Shown: positions 1-7,173 of the stretch, piece by piece
How the letters are laid out: each line of letters begins with the position of its first letter
How positions within the stretch are numbered: the first letter of the stretch is position 1
Assembly (NCBI GenBank): GCA_964496245.1
Contig: CAZBZG010000200.1
Coordinates: 1 to 8,894, forward strand
Direction: 5' to 3'
DNA: 8,894 nucleotides
DNA from: CAZBZG01 sp964496245
GTDB lineage: Bacteria > Planctomycetota > SZUA-567
The notes under the pieces: model-generated
What the model was told of the DNA's origin: nothing
The model's database searches: none
What the model saw: the letters and a program-made list of their open reading frames with translations, nothing else
Translations under genes and position numbers: made by a program

Positions 1-905
1 GCGCGGGCGATCCGCTCGTACTGCTTTTCGGAGCACTGGAACTGGAAGAGCTCCCGGCGCAATTCCGGCAGATCCTGCAGGACGCCGAAAGCATCCAGGC
101 GCGAGAGGAAGGTCTGGAGGATGCCGAACGACATCTTGGCCAGGTCGCGCGTGGGCTGGTTGCGGTGCACGCGCTGGTCGAGGTCGGTCTGCCCGAAGGC
201 GGGAAGCCCCCACTTCTGGTAGATGTCGATGAGGTGCGAGGTCTCCACGCCGTAGCCGATGGGAAAGGGGATGCGCTCCAGCACCTCCCGGCGCACCGCG
301 TACTCGCCCGAGAGCGGCTGGATGATGCCCGTCAGTTCGGGGAAGAAGAGGCTGAAGAGCGGCCGGATGAGGATCTCGGTCACGCGGCCTCCGCCCGAGG
401 ACCGCACCTTGCCGCTCACGGCCAGCGGCCGGTCGTAGAAGGCCTTCACGTACTGGATCTCGGGATGGTAGATCAGGGGCGCCAGCAGGCCGTAGGCGAA
501 GCGCGGGTGGATGTTCTTGATGTCCGCGTCCACGTACAGGATGATGTCGCCCTTGAGCTGGAAGATCGCCTTCCACAGGTTCTCGCCCTTGCCGCGTTTT
601 TCGCCCATGTCCGGCAGGATCTCGGAGGCGAGGTAGACGTCCGCGCCAAAGCCTTTGGCCACCTCCACCGTCTTGTCGTCCGAGCCAGAGTCGATGACCG
701 CGAGTTCGTCCAGGAGCGGGTAGCGGGTCATGAGTTCAGACTTGAGGATCACGATCTCTTTGCCGATCGTGTTCTCCTCGTTGAGCGTGGGGATGCAGAC
801 GCTGATCGTGAGCCCCTGCTTCTCCTTCTCCCGGACCATGGCCATGATGTCCCAGAAGTGGGAGTGGTGGAACGTATTGGAGGCGAGCCACTCGTCAAGA
901 TTCAT
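1..905 (-). CDS. gpgS: Glucosyl-3-phosphoglycerate synthase (GT81), 3' end beyond window
   Basis: This cytoplasmic glycosyltransferase is expected to move glucose from an NDP-glucose donor to 3-phosphoglycerate, the first step of glucosylglycerate (compatible solute) or methylglucose-polysaccharide synthesis. The frame has 301 open codons from the ATG at 905 and no stop before base 1, so the C-terminus is missing; family members are usually somewhat over 300 residues. Visible motifs are the GT-A start ISVCIPTLNEE (34-44), IDSGSDD (71-77), RGKGENLW (104-111), the metal-binding DAD (126-128), GGGRVTE (171-177), QPLSGEYA (196-203), GYGVE (217-221) and HRN (247-249). They appear in the same order, with near-identical wording, in mycobacterial GpgS. 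The start codon lies inside the end of the upstream M20-like gene (11-bp overlap) and has only a weak GGA Shine-Dalgarno seven bases upstream, which suggests translational coupling. A related mannosylglycerate-type GT is a less likely alternative. Confidence 0.9.
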   Translation of the reverse strand, partial: MNLDEWLASNTFHHSHFWDIMAMVREKEKQGLTISVCIPTLNEENTIGKEIVILKSELMTRYPLLDELAVIDSGSDDKTVEVAKGFGADVYLASEILPDMGEKRGKGENLWKAIFQLKGDIILYVDADIKNIHPRFAYGLLAPLIYHPEIQYVKAFYDRPLAVSGKVRSSGGGRVTEILIRPLFSLFFPELTGIIQPLSGEYAVRREVLERIPFPIGYGVETSHLIDIYQKWGLPAFGQTDLDQRVHRNQPTRDLAKMSFGILQTFLSRLDAFGVLQDLPELRRELFQFQCSEKQYERIAR

Positions 906-2076
906 CGCAGCATCCATTGTCGATGGCGAGCAACACGCCCAGGATCTGGGCGAGCCCGCTGAACATGGGTTTGATCTGCAGGGTCTCGTCGGGTTCGTTG
1001 AGGCGGTCCCCGCGCGTGATGCCGAGCGTGACCGCGGGAATGTCTTCGCTGATGAAGGCCGTGAGTTCGGAGGTGGACGGACTCATGCGGTTCTTGACCC
1101 CGAGCGCCTTCATGATGTCCCGCGCATTGCGCACGAGCGGATGCTGGAAGGGGATGCCGCCGGGGTTGCGCACAGCCAGCACCCGCAGGGTCACCCCGGC
1201 GTTGGTGCGCGCCGAGACCTCGGCTGTGATGTCGTCGATCTGCCGACGGATGTTTTCGACGACGTCGGCCGACTCGCTGCGGATCTCGAAGCGCAGCACC
1301 GCTTCCTTGGCGATCACGTTGAAGGCCTGCCCCCCGGAGATGCTGCCGAGCACCACCGACGTGCGGGGTCGGCGCGGCAGGGGGATCTCGGAGATGCTGT
1401 TGATCACTTCGTTCAGGCTGCTGATGGCCCCGACCACACCGAAGCGGGTCCAGTCGTACTCCTCGGGCACGGCGCAGTGGATCTCGCCCCGCAGCATGCC
1501 GATCGAGGAGTAGCTGAGCCGTCCCAGCGGCACGCCCTCCAGGCAGACCCCGGCCTTGAGCGGGAGCTTGCAGTTCTTGAGGAAGAAGCGCAGGCCCTCG
1601 AGGTTGCCCCGGCCGAGGCTCCGCGCGCCGCCCAAGAGGATCAGGTTGTGGCGCAGCTGGATGCCGAGCTGTTCGAGCAGGCTCGGCAGGGTCGCCAGCG
1701 TGGCCACGCCCAGGGCGTTGTCGCCCACGCCCGGCCCGGTCACCTTGTCGGGCTGCACGTTGATGGTGTGGTCCACGGTTTCGGCGAACAGGCTGTCCAC
1801 GTGCGCGACCACGAGGATGTTCTCTTCCCCGTCGCTGCCCGGCAGGATGCCGAGGGCGTTGCCCACTTCGTCCGTGGAGCAGTTGTCCAAGCCGCACATG
1901 GCGAAGCGGTCTTCGAGCAGCCGCACGCGCATCTCCTCGCCGAACGTGGGCGAGGGTACCTCGCCGATCATGACCAGATTGGTCAGCAGGATGTCGTTGA
2001 GCTCGCGCGCGGCCTTGCGGTATTGCCGGAGGCTCGTGCGGATCTCTTCGGAAGTCTGCGTCTCGGCTTCGGCCAT
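895..2076 (-). CDS. M20-family peptidase-like protein, metal site apparently degraded
   Basis: The 393-residue product has the M20 metallopeptidase layout. A catalytic-domain half carries AHVDSLF (91-97) and PGVGDNALG (115-123), which supply the expected His92, Asp94 and Asp119. A lid/dimerisation domain follows, with GGQAFNVIAKEAVLRFEIR (248-266), then a C-terminal return to the catalytic domain with IPAVTLGITRGD (346-357). The usual Glu-Glu pair (normally GEEGLG-like in PepT-like relatives) reads GGARSLG (149-155), and the C-terminal His after TRGD is absent (RLNEPDE, 358-364). Glu180 is kept. Hydrolase activity is therefore doubtful; a binding or regulatory role, or an altered enzyme, is inferred. 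No signal peptide is seen. I chose the ATG at 2076 because GGGA lies seven bases upstream and a promoter at 2125-2152 would leave almost no leader for the ATG at 2106. The gene overlaps gpgS by 11 bp, so it probably belongs to that operon. Confidence 0.8.
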   Translation of the reverse strand: MAEAETQTSEEIRTSLRQYRKAARELNDILLTNLVMIGEVPSPTFGEEMRVRLLEDRFAMCGLDNCSTDEVGNALGILPGSDGEENILVVAHVDSLFAETVDHTINVQPDKVTGPGVGDNALGVATLATLPSLLEQLGIQLRHNLILLGGARSLGRGNLEGLRFFLKNCKLPLKAGVCLEGVPLGRLSYSSIGMLRGEIHCAVPEEYDWTRFGVVGAISSLNEVINSISEIPLPRRPRTSVVLGSISGGQAFNVIAKEAVLRFEIRSESADVVENIRRQIDDITAEVSARTNAGVTLRVLAVRNPGGIPFQHPLVRNARDIMKALGVKNRMSPSTSELTAFISEDIPAVTLGITRGDRLNEPDETLQIKPMFSGLAQILGVLLAIDNGCCDES

Positions 2077-2124
2077 GTCTCGTTCCCAAACGGCAAACAG
2101 AACCATCCGGCCCGATGGCGCCCC

Positions 2125-2152
2125 ATTGTAACAGATTGCACGGGATTGTTAA
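2125..2152 (-). promoter_or_regulatory. Putative sigma70-type promoter of the M20-like/gpgS operon
   Basis: On the minus strand TTAACA (2152-2147, 5/6 to the -35 consensus) is separated by 16 bases from TACAAT (2130-2125, 5/6 to the -10 consensus). Initiation near 2118 would give a leader of about 40 nt to the ATG at 2076. This is the best promoter match in the window, but no expression evidence is available. Confidence 0.55.
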
Positions 2153-2252
2153 GGGCAATCCGAGAGGCCGGCGGAGCGCGCACGATGCATCAGTCCAAGC
2201 GCTGTTTTGCCAACCGGTTATGTGTGCGCGCCAGAGCCTTACCCGAAAAGAG

Positions 2253-2278
2253 CGGTCCTGCAGGAGCAGGGCCCTCCG
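2253..2278 (-). repeat. REP-like palindrome, copy C
   Basis: Read on the minus strand this 26-bp element starts CGGAG, has an 8-bp stem (GGCCCTGC / GCAGGACC, with one non-Watson-Crick pair) and a TCCT loop, and ends CCG. It shares its foot, loop and loop-closing bases with copies A and B 4.8 kb away, while stem bases differ. It lies 53 bases beyond the photolyase stop and is followed on the minus strand by GCTCTTTTC, so it could also act as a weak intrinsic terminator for that gene. The GGAG foot matches the tetranucleotide reported at the base of some REP elements; assignment to REP is by structure only. Confidence 0.65.
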
Positions 2279-2330
2279 AACCAGGAGCATCCGCGCCCGT
2301 TGGCCTTGTCGCCATCAGCAGACTCTTTTC

Positions 2331-3731
2331 TCACCCCGCCGCAGCCAGGCGTTCGGTCACCTGCCGGACGTACGCGTCCCGGTCGAACTTGCGCGCGAGG
2401 CCCTTGGCGTTCATGGAACGTACCGTACCGAAGACGTCTCTTTCCGGCCACGGCCGGTCGTGCTTGCCAAAGCACCAGGCCACGCCCGCGTAGCCGTTCG
2501 GGTCCCGGCCGTCCAGCTCGTAGCGGTCGTTGACGTCGACGAGCCAGCGGAACGCGGTCTCGGGTTTGCCGGTCCACTCGAGCACCTTCTTGCCCCAGTA
2601 CATGCGCATGTAGTTGTGGATGCGCCCGAGGTGTACGAGCTCCTGCTGGGCCGCGTTCCAGTAGGGGTCTTCAGTGCGCGCTTCTTCGAGCTGTTGCCGG
2701 GTGTAGCGATAAGGCCGGCGGTCGCGGGCGTGCTTGCGCAACGTGGCGCGCGCCCACTCGGGGACGGAGGTGTACGTATCGTAATCCGGATTGAAGAGCA
2801 CGAAGTTGACGGCGAGTTCGCGGCGCACGATGAGCTGTTCCAGAAACGCGTCCGTGCCCTTGCCGCCCTTGCGTTGTACCGCGAGCGCCACCTCCAGGGG
2901 ACCGATCTGCCCGAAATGGAGGTAGGGGCTCAGGTCGGATGTGCCGTCCACCGTGGGATCGTTGCTCTGTTCCTCGTAGTCGCCGAGCTTGGTGCGTACG
3001 AAGCGCTGCAGCCGCTTCTTGCCCTGGGCGTAGCCGCCCCGGATCCCGGGTGCGGGGGCTACGGTGCGATCGATGTCGAGCTTCGCGAGCAGGGCTTCGG
3101 GGCCGTCCGCCAGAGCCGAGGCCAGTTGCAGGCCGAGCCCGTCCTGCTTTGCTTTCTGTTTGCGTAGCGGTACAAGGTAACGGTCGAGCTGCTTGTGGAT
3201 CCGGGGCCGCAGCGTGCGCGCTGCATACTCTTCCTTGGTCGATGCCCATTCCGCAGGCACCACCACGTCGCTCTCGACCTGGAGGAGCCGGGCGTCGACA
3301 GCGCCGGCCAACGTCTCCCGCCAGCTGCGCTGCACGCGCGTATAGCCCCGGTCGCTCACGACCAGGCTGGCGTCCGCGGCCCATCGCTCGACTACATCGG
3401 GCGGGTCGCCGCAATCGACCACGAGCGGGATGCCACGCTTGGCCAGGGCGCCGGCGGTCTCGGCGAGCCCTTCGAGCAGAAACGCGTAGTGCCGCAGGTT
3501 GGCGCCGGGATAGGCGTCCGTCAGCGCGAAGAGCGCGACCACGGGTTGGCCGAGTTCGTTGGCGTGCAGAATGGCGGCTTCGAGCGCGTGGTTGCCGGAG
3601 GCCCGCTGTGCGGCCTGCATCCAATAGAGCACGAACCCGCGCGACTGCACGGGCGCGTCGTTCAGGAGCTGCACGCGTTCGGGCTGGATACCGGCCCGCT
3701 CCAGGCGGTTTTCGAGAGAACGCTTGGTCAT
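2331..3731 (-). CDS. phr: Class II CPD photolyase (deoxyribodipyrimidine photo-lyase)
   Basis: This flavoenzyme uses blue light to split cyclobutane pyrimidine dimers in DNA. The 466-residue length is typical of class II. The N-terminal alpha/beta antenna domain includes YWMQAAQRASGNHAL (36-50). The C-terminal FAD domain shows LSPYLHFGQIG (267-277), FLEQLIVRRELAVNF (296-310), DPYWNAAQQELVHLGRIHNY (355-374) and YELDGRDPNGYAG (404-416) followed by WCFGKHDRPW (419-428), all class II signatures. Trp358, Trp379 and Trp386 have the 21/7 spacing of the class II electron-transfer tryptophans described for the Methanosarcina mazei enzyme. The frame stays open upstream to 3905, but the extra 58 residues are low-complexity and not photolyase-like. 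The ATG at 3731 starts MTKRSLENRL and has GGGGAG ten bases upstream. It is a stand-alone gene between the GH38 and M20/gpgS units and looks intact. Confidence 0.95.
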   Translation of the reverse strand: MTKRSLENRLERAGIQPERVQLLNDAPVQSRGFVLYWMQAAQRASGNHALEAAILHANELGQPVVALFALTDAYPGANLRHYAFLLEGLAETAGALAKRGIPLVVDCGDPPDVVERWAADASLVVSDRGYTRVQRSWRETLAGAVDARLLQVESDVVVPAEWASTKEEYAARTLRPRIHKQLDRYLVPLRKQKAKQDGLGLQLASALADGPEALLAKLDIDRTVAPAPGIRGGYAQGKKRLQRFVRTKLGDYEEQSNDPTVDGTSDLSPYLHFGQIGPLEVALAVQRKGGKGTDAFLEQLIVRRELAVNFVLFNPDYDTYTSVPEWARATLRKHARDRRPYRYTRQQLEEARTEDPYWNAAQQELVHLGRIHNYMRMYWGKKVLEWTGKPETAFRWLVDVNDRYELDGRDPNGYAGVAWCFGKHDRPWPERDVFGTVRSMNAKGLARKFDRDAYVRQVTERLAAAG

Positions 3732-4146
3732 GGCAGAAAGTCTCCCCGTGCCTCGGACGCTGGACAGCTTATTCTCTGACAGACCCTTACGCTTGTGCGG
3801 CCTGTCCGACACCGCTTTTTCACTCGCTCGCGAGCACGGGTTGGCCGTCGGCCTGCCCGCAGATGGAGTCCGCTCGCACGTCCACGGTCTCCACGCCGCC
3901 GCCATGGGTCACCGTGATCCGCACGCCGTCGTCCGTGGGCGGCGTCTGCCAGGGCGGGCACCTCCAACGGTTCGAACGCACCCGCCGACGGAGAGGCGCA
4001 GAGGAGGAAGCACCACAGCCCTGCGCATCCCGCACGCCGCGTCCGGCATAACGAGCGCCGGCCGAGGGCACGGACCTGCCATGTGCGTTGCCTGAGGGAT
4101 GGGATCGCTGCTCCTCTTCGGCCGGGCGAGATGCCCGATGGGGCGC
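3732..4146 (-). other. 415-bp interval without a secure gene; possible relic of a small secreted protein
   Basis: No well-formed gene is visible between the photolyase start and the GH38 stop. Minus-strand fragments in two frames hint at an eroded gene. One, near 3950-4040, reads LWCFLLCASPSAGAFEPLEV, which resembles a signal peptide with an AGA/F cleavage site. In another frame, ending at a stop at 3820-3822, DDGVRITVTHGGGVETVDV looks like beta-strand protein. An 83-codon frame (3820-4071) covers the second piece but begins with low-complexity arginine/serine-rich sequence and lacks a clear ribosome-binding site. The fragments could be one frameshifted small protein or chance frames in GC-rich DNA. 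I found no convincing terminator or promoter here. Confidence 0.25.
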
Positions 4147-6930
4147 TCAAGTGGCGTGACCGGCTTGCCGGCCGCGCCGGCGCAGGCGGCCGAGCCAGGG
4201 GGCGGGCCGGCCCAGGTCGACCTCCACGGTCACGATGCCGTGGGCCGGCGCCTCCACGGTCACGGTCTTGCCGCGCGTGGTGGGCTTCCTGCCCTTGATG
4301 CGGGTCTCGTTCAGCTTGCAGAAGACGGCGCCTCTGACCTTGCGGTCGAAGGTGAGCGTCTCCTTCTGCTTGCGACCGGTCGGGTTCCAGAGCCGCACGA
4401 TCAGGCCGCCGCCCGCTTCGCGCGGCTTGATCGCGCTCACGACGAGGTCGCCCGTTTTCTGATTGAGAAGGCTCTTCTCCGGCCGCGCCGTGCCTTCCAT
4501 GGGCGGATGCCCGGAGGAGAAACGCCCGGTCTGCCGGGTGAGCAGCCCGGCCTGGAGAAACGCGAGTTCGCGGAACGCGTCCCGGGACGGGAAGGTCCCG
4601 GCATAGGGCAGAAGCGCGTAGCGCCACGTGATCCGGCCTTGTTCGAGGCCATCAAACTCACCCGACGTGCCCACGGTCTTGCGGAAAGACCGCAGCAGGG
4701 TGACCTGCATGGTGCGCCGCGTGTCGTCGGCCACGCCGCCTTCGTGCACCCCGCCCGCGCTCAAAAACGCCAGTCCCCGCGCGCCCGCGCCCACGGCCTG
4801 CAGGTGGAGGAAGGGCTTTTCGGCCAGGTCGTGCTCGTTCCAGTCTGCGGTGGACGTGTCGAGCGCCACGGGTCGCTCGACCACGTCATAGGGATGGTGC
4901 GCGAGCCAGGTCGTGGCATCGGCCGCGTCCGTGGGAAACAGCACGCGCAGGCGGTGATCTTGGATGCGGTTGTCGAGCGAGGTCTCCACGTCCACCACGC
5001 GCGCGCCGCGGCGCATCGTCACCAGGCTCACGATCTCCAGCGGGCTGCGTTCCCGGCTGCGCTGCTGCTCGTGCCAGTCGTACCGCACCGGTAGGTCGAG
5101 GGTGACGGCGATGCGGAAGCGGACGAGTTCCGGCCCGTCCTGGAGCACGGAGACCCGGGCGGCGGCGGCGGCCGAGAGCGCGATCTCGTCGTTCACCGAC
5201 TCGCCGTGGAACCAGCCGTCCCCTTCCTCCGAGCGGTCTTCGAACGTGAGAAGATCGGTGTAAGTCTCGCCCGTGGCCTTGTCCGTGATGGCGAGCGTGC
5301 CGTTCGGGTTGACGCACACGGCCAGATGCTCGTTCTCTGCAGCCGTGGGCCCGGTGCGCAGCGTGCCCATACCGTGGACCGCGGTCTCGCTCGGTTTGAC
5401 CACGAGCGAGGTGAACCCGAGCGCGGGCAGGGGCACCCGGGCCGCCACCGTGTACCGCTCGCGCGGGCCGTCGGTCAGGAAACACGGTTGGGCCACGGCG
5501 CTGCGCCAGCCGTACCGGGGGTCCACAGCCAGGCGCTGGTAGGGGAGTTCGTTTCCTTCGCGGTCGTAGAGGCGGAAGGCCTTGATGCGCTGGGTATTGA
5601 ACCCGAGGGAGAAGCTGTGCGCATAGTCCTGGGGCAGGTCGACGTCGAACACGACCGCCTCTTCGCGTGCCTGGGGCACGGGGTTGGCGAGCACCACGCC
5701 GAAGGCGTCCTCGCCCGCGTCTGCCGCCGGGTCGGCGCAGTCCACGGTGAGCGCGGCCAGGGCCTTGTGCCGGACCTGCTCGCCGATGATGCGCACCTGG
5801 TCGAAGCGGTGCATCATGTCCCGGTGCACCTGGTCGATGGAGCAGCCGCAGATGCTGTCGTGCGCGTGGTTGAGGAGGAGCTCTTCCCACGCCAGGCGCA
5901 GGAAGCGTTCGGGCAGGCCCGCGCCCGCGAGATTGGCAAAGGCGAAGAGCGGCTCGGTCTCCTTCTCGAGCAGGTTCTGGCAGGCGTCGTTGGCCTGCTT
6001 CATGCGCACGCGCGCGGACACGCAGTTGGGGATCAACCAGAGGTAGCCGCACCGTCGCTTGGCCGGTTCGCGCAGTTCGCCTTTCTTGACCGGCGCCTTC
6101 TTGGCCGCCTGTTCGGCTGCGCAAAAGAACGCGGGCAGCGTGGAGTGGCGGACCGACACGTCGGGGCAGGCCTGCTCCACCAGGCGGATGTAGCGGGCGA
6201 TGTCGGCTGCGGGCGAGACGTGGTCGAGCGCGTCCATGAGGCAGAGCGCGCTCGTGTTGGTGCGGCCGCGTTCATGGTCCACGTAGCCCTTGATGCGTTC
6301 GCACGCGCGTGCGTCGACCTCTTTGGGATCGTCCTCGGGTTTGGCGTTTTCGAGCACATTGCGTGCGCCGTTGAACGGGCCGTAGCCCATGGCGTCCTGG
6401 AGCTTGAACGTGAAGACCTCGCTCCCGTCGGGGGCCTGCCAGCGGAAGGTGGCGGGCGTGGTGTGCTCGTTCGTGCCGCGGCCGAGCACGCAGTGGGGCA
6501 GGTCGAAGCCCGCGTAGATCTGGGGCATCTGCGAGGGATGGCCGAACATGTCGCAGGTGTAGGCCACGGGCATGGGCTTTGCGCCCCACTCGCCTGCGAT
6601 GCGGCGGCCCATGAGGAGGTTGCGTACGAGCGCCTCGTCGCCCGGGCAGAAGAGGTCGGGCATGGTGTACCACGGCCCCACGAGCACCTTGCCCGCGCGG
6701 ATGAGGCCGGCGAGTTCGTCGGTCTTTTCGGGCCGGACCTCGGTGAAGTCCTTGAGCACGCACGTCTGCCCGTCCAGGTGGAAGTACTTGAAGTCCGGGT
6801 TCTCCCGGAAGATCTCCAAGAGCTCGTCCATCACCTCCACGAGCAGCAGGCGGTACTCCTCTACGGGCCGGTACCACTCCCGGTCCCAGTGCGTGCCGCT
6901 GATGTAATGCGCCTTGTATTGCTTCGCCAT
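4147..6930 (-). CDS. GH38 alpha-mannosidase-type glycoside hydrolase
   Basis: The 927-residue product is a retaining, metal-dependent glycosidase of family GH38, whose members remove alpha-mannosyl residues from glycans or from mannosylglycerate. The N-terminal catalytic domain has SGTHWDREWY (11-20), giving His14 and Asp16 as metal ligands, then HLDGQTCVLKD (51-61), VGPWYTMPD (84-92) and YTCDMFGHPSQMPQI (124-138) with Asp127 as likely nucleophile. LDHVSP follows at 235-240 and NHAHDSICGCSIDQVH (354-369) supplies the last His/Asp ligands. The remainder forms the mid and C-terminal beta domains typical of GH38. Wording around the first motifs resembles E. coli MngB (mannosylglycerate hydrolase), but the substrate cannot be read from sequence. 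No signal peptide is visible, so it is likely cytoplasmic. The ATG at 6930 follows AGGAG by six bases; the in-frame extension to 7242 crosses the promoter and palindromes and is rejected. Confidence 0.92.
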   Translation of the reverse strand: MAKQYKAHYISGTHWDREWYRPVEEYRLLLVEVMDELLEIFRENPDFKYFHLDGQTCVLKDFTEVRPEKTDELAGLIRAGKVLVGPWYTMPDLFCPGDEALVRNLLMGRRIAGEWGAKPMPVAYTCDMFGHPSQMPQIYAGFDLPHCVLGRGTNEHTTPATFRWQAPDGSEVFTFKLQDAMGYGPFNGARNVLENAKPEDDPKEVDARACERIKGYVDHERGRTNTSALCLMDALDHVSPAADIARYIRLVEQACPDVSVRHSTLPAFFCAAEQAAKKAPVKKGELREPAKRRCGYLWLIPNCVSARVRMKQANDACQNLLEKETEPLFAFANLAGAGLPERFLRLAWEELLLNHAHDSICGCSIDQVHRDMMHRFDQVRIIGEQVRHKALAALTVDCADPAADAGEDAFGVVLANPVPQAREEAVVFDVDLPQDYAHSFSLGFNTQRIKAFRLYDREGNELPYQRLAVDPRYGWRSAVAQPCFLTDGPRERYTVAARVPLPALGFTSLVVKPSETAVHGMGTLRTGPTAAENEHLAVCVNPNGTLAITDKATGETYTDLLTFEDRSEEGDGWFHGESVNDEIALSAAAAARVSVLQDGPELVRFRIAVTLDLPVRYDWHEQQRSRERSPLEIVSLVTMRRGARVVDVETSLDNRIQDHRLRVLFPTDAADATTWLAHHPYDVVERPVALDTSTADWNEHDLAEKPFLHLQAVGAGARGLAFLSAGGVHEGGVADDTRRTMQVTLLRSFRKTVGTSGEFDGLEQGRITWRYALLPYAGTFPSRDAFRELAFLQAGLLTRQTGRFSSGHPPMEGTARPEKSLLNQKTGDLVVSAIKPREAGGGLIVRLWNPTGRKQKETLTFDRKVRGAVFCKLNETRIKGRKPTTRGKTVTVEAPAHGIVTVEVDLGRPAPWLGRLRRRGRQAGHAT

Positions 6931-6942
6931 GGGGCTCTCCTC

Positions 6943-6958
6943 GCTCCGTTCAAGGAGC
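6943..6958. promoter_or_regulatory. Inverted repeat at presumed transcription start of the GH38 gene
   Basis: GCTCC and GGAGC flank a six-base centre (GTTCAA). The repeat lies between the proposed -10 box and the ribosome-binding site (CTCCT on the plus strand, 6937-6941), covering roughly +1 to +16 of the transcript. It could be a repressor operator or a small leader hairpin; the short arms make chance possible. Confidence 0.3.
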
Positions 6959-6965
6959 TTCGTAC

Positions 6966-6993
6966 ACCATACGGCCTGTGGGGCAGGAGTCAA
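6966..6993 (-). promoter_or_regulatory. Putative sigma70-type promoter of the GH38 gene
   Basis: On the minus strand TTGACT (6993-6988, 5/6) is followed after 16 bases by TATGGT (6971-6966, 4/6). Start of transcription near 6959 would give a leader of about 30 nt to the ATG at 6930. This position also argues against the longer GH38 open frame. Confidence 0.45.
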
Positions 6994-7096
6994 CCGTGCA
7001 GAAAGAGGGTGCGTGTGATGCGTGGACCAAAACCGATTCGACGATTTGAACCTGGATGGGTCAAGAGCTACAGGTGGGAACGTCACAATGAAGAAT

Positions 7097-7122
7097 CGGA
7101 GGGACGCGCTCCTGCGCGTCCG
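7097..7122 (+). repeat. REP-like palindrome, copy A
   Basis: A 26-bp element with CGGAG at its foot, a perfect 8-bp stem (GGACGCGC / GCGCGTCC), a TCCT loop and a final G. It is the forward partner of copy B, which begins 19 bases downstream in inverse orientation. The foot and loop match copies B and C, while the stem differs by paired substitutions. Confidence 0.7.
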
Positions 7123-7141
7123 CAACGCTTCACGTGCACGG

Positions 7142-7167
7142 CGGTCCGGCAGGAGCCGGACCCTCCG
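7142..7167 (-). repeat. REP-like palindrome, copy B
   Basis: Read on the minus strand this copy begins CGGAG, then has a perfect 8-bp stem (GGTCCGGC / GCCGGACC) around a TCCT loop. Together with copy A it makes an inverted pair with the GGAG ends outward and a 19-bp spacer, the arrangement called a BIME when built from classical REPs. It lies upstream of the GH38 promoter and left of the IS91-type element. Confidence 0.7.
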
Positions 7168-7173
7168 ACGAAC

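Noticed and set aside
902..2290. 462-codon minus-strand frame overlapping the M20-like gene
   Set aside because: Arg/Pro/Gly/His-rich out-of-frame reading of the M20-like gene; no family resemblance.
730..2493. 587-codon plus-strand frame across gpgS, the M20-like gene and the photolyase end
   Set aside because: It is antisense to three genes with recognisable motifs and has no domain or ribosome-binding site of its own.
2115..3167. 350-codon plus-strand frame opposite the photolyase
   Set aside because: Antisense shadow of a well-supported photolyase frame; composition is typical of such shadows.
3732..3905. 58-residue N-terminal extension of the photolyase frame
   Set aside because: Low-complexity sequence not seen in class II photolyases; the ATG at 3731 is preceded by GGGGAG.
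7097..7167. Short CRISPR-like array
   Set aside because: Only two copies in opposite orientation with different stems; this is an inverted palindrome pair, not direct repeats with spacers.
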